Assembly: GCF_014695375.1 (NCBI RefSeq)
Contig: NZ_JACJOG010000059.1
Coordinates: 186,001 to 250,000 of the forward strand
Direction of reading: 5' to 3'
Source of the DNA: Coleofasciculus sp. FACHB-T130
GTDB lineage: Bacteria; Cyanobacteriota; Cyanobacteriia; Cyanobacteriales; FACHB-T130
Length of the DNA stretch: 64,000 bases
Every line of letters begins with the position of its first letter. The stretch's first letter is position 1. Under the pieces are notes generated by a model, which saw only the letters and a list, made by a program, of their open reading frames with translations, was not told where the DNA came from and searched no databases. Shown here one piece after another: positions 60,512-64,000 of the stretch. Position numbers and translations under genes: made by a program.

Positions 60512-60862
60512 CTATTTGCTATCGCCTTGACCTGTTACTTTCTCAACCAGTTCTTTGGCTCCTTCAACTAAGCCATTCTCTGCCTGTGGCCCTTTGTTTG
60601 CTTTTACACTTTCGTTGTAAATCTCATCCTGCTTATCTGGATTCCGAGCCTGTTCTGCGGCTTCTTCGTAAGCTTCTTCTCGAAAACTAGCGTCTTCAGT
60701 AGGGTCTGAAGTACGGTTAATATTTGCACTTGAGCTTGTCGCTGCATAAGCAGGCTGATTTGCAAAAATGAATAAATTGGAGAGGCTAAGCAAACTCACC
60801 GTAACCAGAATCAAAATACTGTTGCGAAATGCTTGCCCTAATGCTGAAAAAATGCGCTGCAT
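60512..60862 (-). CDS. Small exported protein of unknown function
   Basis: A 116-residue protein. The signal peptide (1-41, ending AYAA) is followed by a hydrophilic, Glu/Lys-rich helical region: FREEAYEEAAEQARNPDKQ and LVEGAKELVEKVTGQ. Comparable short exported proteins of cyanobacteria are sometimes annotated as low-temperature induced; I do not claim this. It is convergent with the preceding gene. Confidence 0.7.
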   Translation of the reverse strand: MQRIFSALGQAFRNSILILVTVSLLSLSNLFIFANQPAYAATSSSANINRTSDPTEDASFREEAYEEAAEQARNPDKQDEIYNESVKANKGPQAENGLVEGAKELVEKVTGQGDSK

Positions 60863-61140
60863 TATTTAATTCTCCTTGTTGTTGTATTTCGTAGAATCTG
60901 GCAATACGCGAGAATCGCTGACCATCAAGGTCATTTATAGAACCAGTGGTCGATTGATTAGACCAGAGAGATTCTACGGGTATGGCGATCGCGCACCCTT
61001 CTGCCGCAAGATATATTCAAGGAGTCAAAATAATTAAAGATTGTTACAAGTCATAGGTCATGGGTCAGTAACAAAGAATGCATGACCCATAACGATGGAC
61101 TGGTGACTAATGACTTAATTAGCCTTAGACAAGGGATTTT

Positions 61141-61566
61141 TTATTCGGATACCGCAGACTCAAACAATTGCCCAAAGGCATCTAGGATCTGCTTAGGGAT
61201 GGCTCGCGGACGCATTGCGGCAAGATCCACCCACACCCACAACGCCTCTGCTGTCACTAATAGCGGAGCTTCTTCCTGTTTGCGGATTTCATAGCGACGG
61301 ATGGCACGGGTTCCTTGAATTAGGTGCAGCCAGGTGGTAATTTCTAAGCGATCGCCTGCAACAGCAGAACGCAAATAGTCTATCTCGATCCGCCGCATTA
61401 CAAAGCCGCCGCCGAGTTCCTGGTAGACTTTCTGGTTAAAGCCGAGATGTTCATCGTGTTCGACTGCTGCATGTTCTAGGTAATGCTGATAGACTGCGTT
61501 GTTAACGTGCCCCAAGGAGTCCATCTCGTGGTATCGCACGCGCAGTCGGCTTATGAACTTTTGCAT
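61141..61566 (-). CDS. Acyl-CoA thioesterase (hotdog fold, YbgC/FadM type)
   Basis: A 141-residue single hotdog domain. The characteristic RVRYHEMDSLGHVNNAVYQHYLEHA (shown in two parts: RVRYHEMDSLGHVNN and AVYQHYLEHA) contains the catalytic Asp. The strand RIEIDYLRSAVAGDRLEITT and the end VDLAAMRPRAIP match the family. It hydrolyses acyl-CoA or related thioesters in the cytoplasm; the substrate is not defined by sequence. It ends near the CHAD gene, same strand, 80 bp apart. Confidence 0.88.
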   Translation of the reverse strand: MQKFISRLRVRYHEMDSLGHVNNAVYQHYLEHAAVEHDEHLGFNQKVYQELGGGFVMRRIEIDYLRSAVAGDRLEITTWLHLIQGTRAIRRYEIRKQEEAPLLVTAEALWVWVDLAAMRPRAIPKQILDAFGQLFESAVSE

Positions 61567-61646
61567 CCGTTAATCAGAATATTTTTTCCAACTTTCAGGC
61601 TAGCCCATCGTTTTACAGAATAAAAGCTCCTTTTGCATCCCTAAAG

Positions 61647-62717
61647 CTATGTGCCAAAACCGATACCGCTAGTCCCATCTTTTAAGCCACTTTGTTGATT
61701 CTTGTGTTCGTTTGTGTGTTCATTTTTCGGTTCATTGTCAATATCACTTTCATCGCGCGGCTGCAACAATGCCAGGTGAAAGGCTTGTCTTGTTTGGGAA
61801 TTTAAGTAACGCTCTTGTAGGGGTTGCCACTCTTGCCATGCTTCATAAACAGTTTGATCTAGCTGTTCAGTTAGCGTCGGTAGTTGGTGTTTGAGCTTGG
61901 AGTGCAAGACATCACTCAGCACATCTACTAAAACAACGCAGTCTTGAATTTTTCCCAAAGTTTCCTGAACTGACTTTACGTCTTGCAGATAACCTGCATA
62001 AGCAGGGCCATAGAAGTCAGAAAATAGTTCCATTTGGTAACGCACGCGCTTGGCTTCTTTTCGCAAGCTGTGGAGAACTTCTCCCTCATCTGCTAAAAGT
62101 CGCGATACAGCTGATTGTTTTAGTTCTTTGCCTTCAATCTGTCCTGCTTTAAATTCAACTCCTAGCAACCAACCTGGATGGAGCAATAACTGACTTATCT
62201 CTGGCAACAGTAAATCTGGCAGAACCGGCTCTACCGGCATCTGAGCAATTTCTTGATAAGTCGGATGCTTCAACCACCCTTGCAACGATTGCTTGAGTTT
62301 GTTGTATTGCTGATGCTCTAGGGTATCCCGGACTTGTTCTAGCGCGTGCTGGCGCTGTTTATCTAGAGCATTCATCGCCTCTTTTAAAGATTTCTGTTCT
62401 TTAGAGGGTAAATTCGGATGGTAACGATTTTTTAGGGCGTCCTGAAGCACGTCTAAATCCCGCAAACCGCCAAGACGATGACCAATTTTGCCAATCTTGT
62501 TTTCTTGAGCTGACTTGGGAAGATCCAGCGCGGGTGCAAAGCCCTTTACCGCCGAACGCAGGCGACGAATTCCCACGCGCATCTGGTGTAACGCTTCTGG
62601 ATCTTTGTCTTTGATAACATCAGATTCGTGCTTAATCGTTTTTTGAAAGTGTTTTTCAATCGCTAGGTATGCCCAGTCTCCTAAAGTCTTGGCTTTTTCT
62701 TGGGTATGCTTTTTCAT
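61647..62717 (-). CDS. CHAD-domain protein
   Basis: A 356-residue helical protein consisting of a CHAD domain (about 8-310). ALHQMRVGIRRLRSAV with its conserved His, GLRDLDVLQDAL, LRKEAKRVRYQMELF and LGKIQDCVVLVDVL are the diagnostic basic helices. CHAD domains bind inorganic polyphosphate and localise to polyphosphate granules in several bacteria. The last 45 residues are low in complexity (NEHTNEHKNQQ). The window also encodes a PPK2 fusion protein, so polyphosphate metabolism is represented twice. No triphosphatase (CYTH) domain is fused. Confidence 0.88.
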   Translation of the reverse strand: MKKHTQEKAKTLGDWAYLAIEKHFQKTIKHESDVIKDKDPEALHQMRVGIRRLRSAVKGFAPALDLPKSAQENKIGKIGHRLGGLRDLDVLQDALKNRYHPNLPSKEQKSLKEAMNALDKQRQHALEQVRDTLEHQQYNKLKQSLQGWLKHPTYQEIAQMPVEPVLPDLLLPEISQLLLHPGWLLGVEFKAGQIEGKELKQSAVSRLLADEGEVLHSLRKEAKRVRYQMELFSDFYGPAYAGYLQDVKSVQETLGKIQDCVVLVDVLSDVLHSKLKHQLPTLTEQLDQTVYEAWQEWQPLQERYLNSQTRQAFHLALLQPRDESDIDNEPKNEHTNEHKNQQSGLKDGTSGIGFGT

Positions 62718-62823
62718 GACAATATTGGCTCTAAACGCGATGGATTGGATTAGTTAATAGCAGGACAGGGTTGAGTTGAACGGTTAAAGTACCACATTTC
62801 CACCCAGGTTTTGGTATTGGAGT

Positions 62824-63573
62824 CTATTGCATCCAGGGAGTATTTGTGATATGACCCGGATAGGAAACCCACAAGTCGTATCGGGTTACGGCTTCGCCAG
62901 TCTGTAGGTTTTTGAGGAACGGCTTGCCAGTCCAGATTTGGCAGCTACAGAGGTTTTTTACTTCCTGAATCTCAAAAAATTCAGCTTCGGCGGGTTGCAG
63001 TCGAAAAAACTCAATATGCCAATGAGCGGGTTCAACCGCAACATGAGTAGTAGAGGAAGTCTTTTCAGTTAGCTGGGAATTTCGGTTATCAAGCTGAATG
63101 GCGCTGGGGAGAAAATCGATATCCAGCACATAAGATTCAAACCCATGCTGTCGGGCAAATTCTATGATTTGCTGCCAATCATAGACGGGTTTTTGCTCTC
63201 CCTGCTGGGGAGTATCGTCTCCAAAGCAGTAACCGCCAAACAGCCAAACCAGTTTTGACAGGATCGATTCTACACGGAGGCGATCGCTTCTTAAAAGTTC
63301 TACATCTTCCGGTAGCAAGATGCGCCCTGGAACACACCACCAGTATTCCCAGAAAGTATTCGCATCTAAGGAAACTATCCGCTTGACGACTCCCGGAATG
63401 CGATCGCGTTGTTGGATCTGACGAATTTTTTCCTTAGATGCGCTTTGTCCCGAAATCGGCAAATCTCGATTTGCTGCTAGGGTATGTTCGGGCGCGGTCG
63501 TCATTTCTTGGGGGAAGAAGGAGTCGAGGTTCAGCACGGATATTCTCTCACTACACCGAATGCAGTGTTCCAT
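62824..63573 (-). CDS. Unnamed family, paralogue of the gene at 10921
   Basis: A 249-residue soluble protein. Start at ATG 63571-63573, with AGGA about seven bases upstream. It shares the blocks listed at 10921: IPGVVK, PGRILLPEDVELL, RVESIL, then W.I in HWHIEFFRL and the C-terminal IWTGKPFLKNLQTGEAVTR. The N-terminal 50 residues are variable. A 20-residue tail beyond the conserved end is unique to this copy. It is divergent from the window edge. Family and role unknown; the ribosome-binding site lies in a small palindrome (63572-63588). Confidence 0.78.
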   Translation of the reverse strand: MEHCIRCSERISVLNLDSFFPQEMTTAPEHTLAANRDLPISGQSASKEKIRQIQQRDRIPGVVKRIVSLDANTFWEYWWCVPGRILLPEDVELLRSDRLRVESILSKLVWLFGGYCFGDDTPQQGEQKPVYDWQQIIEFARQHGFESYVLDIDFLPSAIQLDNRNSQLTEKTSSTTHVAVEPAHWHIEFFRLQPAEAEFFEIQEVKNLCSCQIWTGKPFLKNLQTGEAVTRYDLWVSYPGHITNTPWMQ

Positions 63574-63588
63574 TCTAGATCCTAGAAT
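63572..63588 (-). promoter_or_regulatory. Palindrome covering the ribosome-binding site of the 62824 gene
   Basis: ATTCTAG-ATC-CTAGAAT. On the mRNA the second half includes the AT of the start codon and the AGGA lies in the loop side, so the hairpin could mask translation initiation, or be an operator. Confidence 0.4.
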
Positions 63589-64000
63589 AGGCTCTTGGAT
63601 CTAGAGATTTGTATACCTTTGGTTGAATAAGTTTAAGCTTCATTGGCTCTCTTTCGAGATAGAGGGAAATCACGCTAACCTTAAAAATAGAATGGTTAGT
63701 GTAGCGGTACGCTACTTGCAGACTGAAGACTAAAGAATAGACATTAATAACTTCCATCAATTAGGGATGTGGCGTTTCAGACCACTCAACCTAGAGAATG
63801 TCTGGAAAGTTATAATCGAGATGCTTAAACGGCAAAGCGAATTTAGCCTTAACTTGAACAATAGAGAAACCCATTATTCGCAAAGTTTCAATGGGTAGTG
63901 CATAAGCTAAACTGACTTTACAAATACTTACGGCTACCTACTTATATGAATCGGGTAGAATTGTATAAGGATAAGATGAAGGGATAAGCGTGTGTTAGAA
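63589..64000. other. Right-edge spacer
   Basis: About 410 bp with an inverted repeat CGCTAACC/GGTTAGTG (63673-63701). No gene is supported; the longer open frame on the minus strand lacks a recognisable ribosome site and looks like chance. Confidence 0.45.

Noticed and set aside
57676-60862. Contractile injection system structural genes around the cargo-like gene
   Set aside because: None of the neighbours resembles sheath, tube, spike, baseplate or AAA proteins.
63575-63760. 61-codon minus-strand open frame near the right edge
   Set aside because: No ribosome site, contains the upstream dyad, and ends at the start of the next gene; probably leader DNA.

Overview
The window looks like a chromosomal segment of a filamentous cyanobacterium. 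The octamer GCGATCGC (HIP1) recurs throughout. Several genes belong to cyanobacterial lineages: the TPR-TM protein at 6173, the DUF3153 lipoprotein, an HCF173-like SDR-CIA30 protein, a PetR/PetP-like pair, a TonB receptor with an AMIN domain, and a membrane-anchored MnSOD. Intergenic spacers carry heptamer tandem repeats (STRR type) and palindromic dispersed repeats common in these genomes. The genus cannot be fixed from sequence alone. No tRNA, rRNA, CRISPR array or intact transposase was seen.

Layout. 1-3.6 kb: two NB-ARC (STAND) ATPases without sensor repeats around a small conserved gene; the first is preceded by five 11-bp direct repeats. 3.6-9.2 kb: aroK, argB, a repeat-rich secreted protein, a TPR protein, a TldE/PmbA protein and a lipoprotein. 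9.2-19.4 kb: an MscS channel, an unnamed-family protein (paralogue at 62.8 kb), an ADP-ribosylglycohydrolase-like protein lacking metal-ligand motifs, a 7TM-HD phosphodiesterase, a degenerate alpha/beta hydrolase, a HAD phosphatase, the HCF173-like protein and a SanA-like protein. 19.7-22.3 kb: a VOC-like protein, a lone sugar ABC permease and 5-formyl-THF cyclo-ligase. 22.4-29.4 kb: polysaccharide genes (GDP-fucose synthase, GDP-mannose dehydratase, sugar transferase, GT4 glycosyltransferase, galE) with two small genes. 29.6-34.4 kb: two large secreted beta-helix proteins, divergently transcribed. 34.6-39.1 kb: double-domain PPK2, a DUF218 membrane protein and an ABC exporter.

39.4-52.5 kb is rich in metal genes: a cobalamin riboswitch in front of hupE, a BlaI/M56 copper-switch-like pair, a TonB-dependent receptor, MnSOD, and an iron(III) ABC importer (futA, futB, futC). 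The importer has a Fur-box-like sequence over a consensus promoter and is split by a 1.9-kb segment bracketed by 51-bp inverted repeats. 52.6-63.6 kb: dacB, two adjacent genes carrying three copies of an unnamed domain, uvsE, an effector-like protein with a leader typical of extracellular contractile injection system cargo fused to a serine hydrolase, small secreted proteins, a thioesterase, a CHAD protein, and the second member of the unnamed family.

The most unusual items are the injection-system-type cargo at 58155, the unnamed paralogue pair (10921 and 62824), the inverted-repeat-bracketed insertion in the iron operon, the triplicated surface domain, and the phased 11-bp repeats at the left edge.
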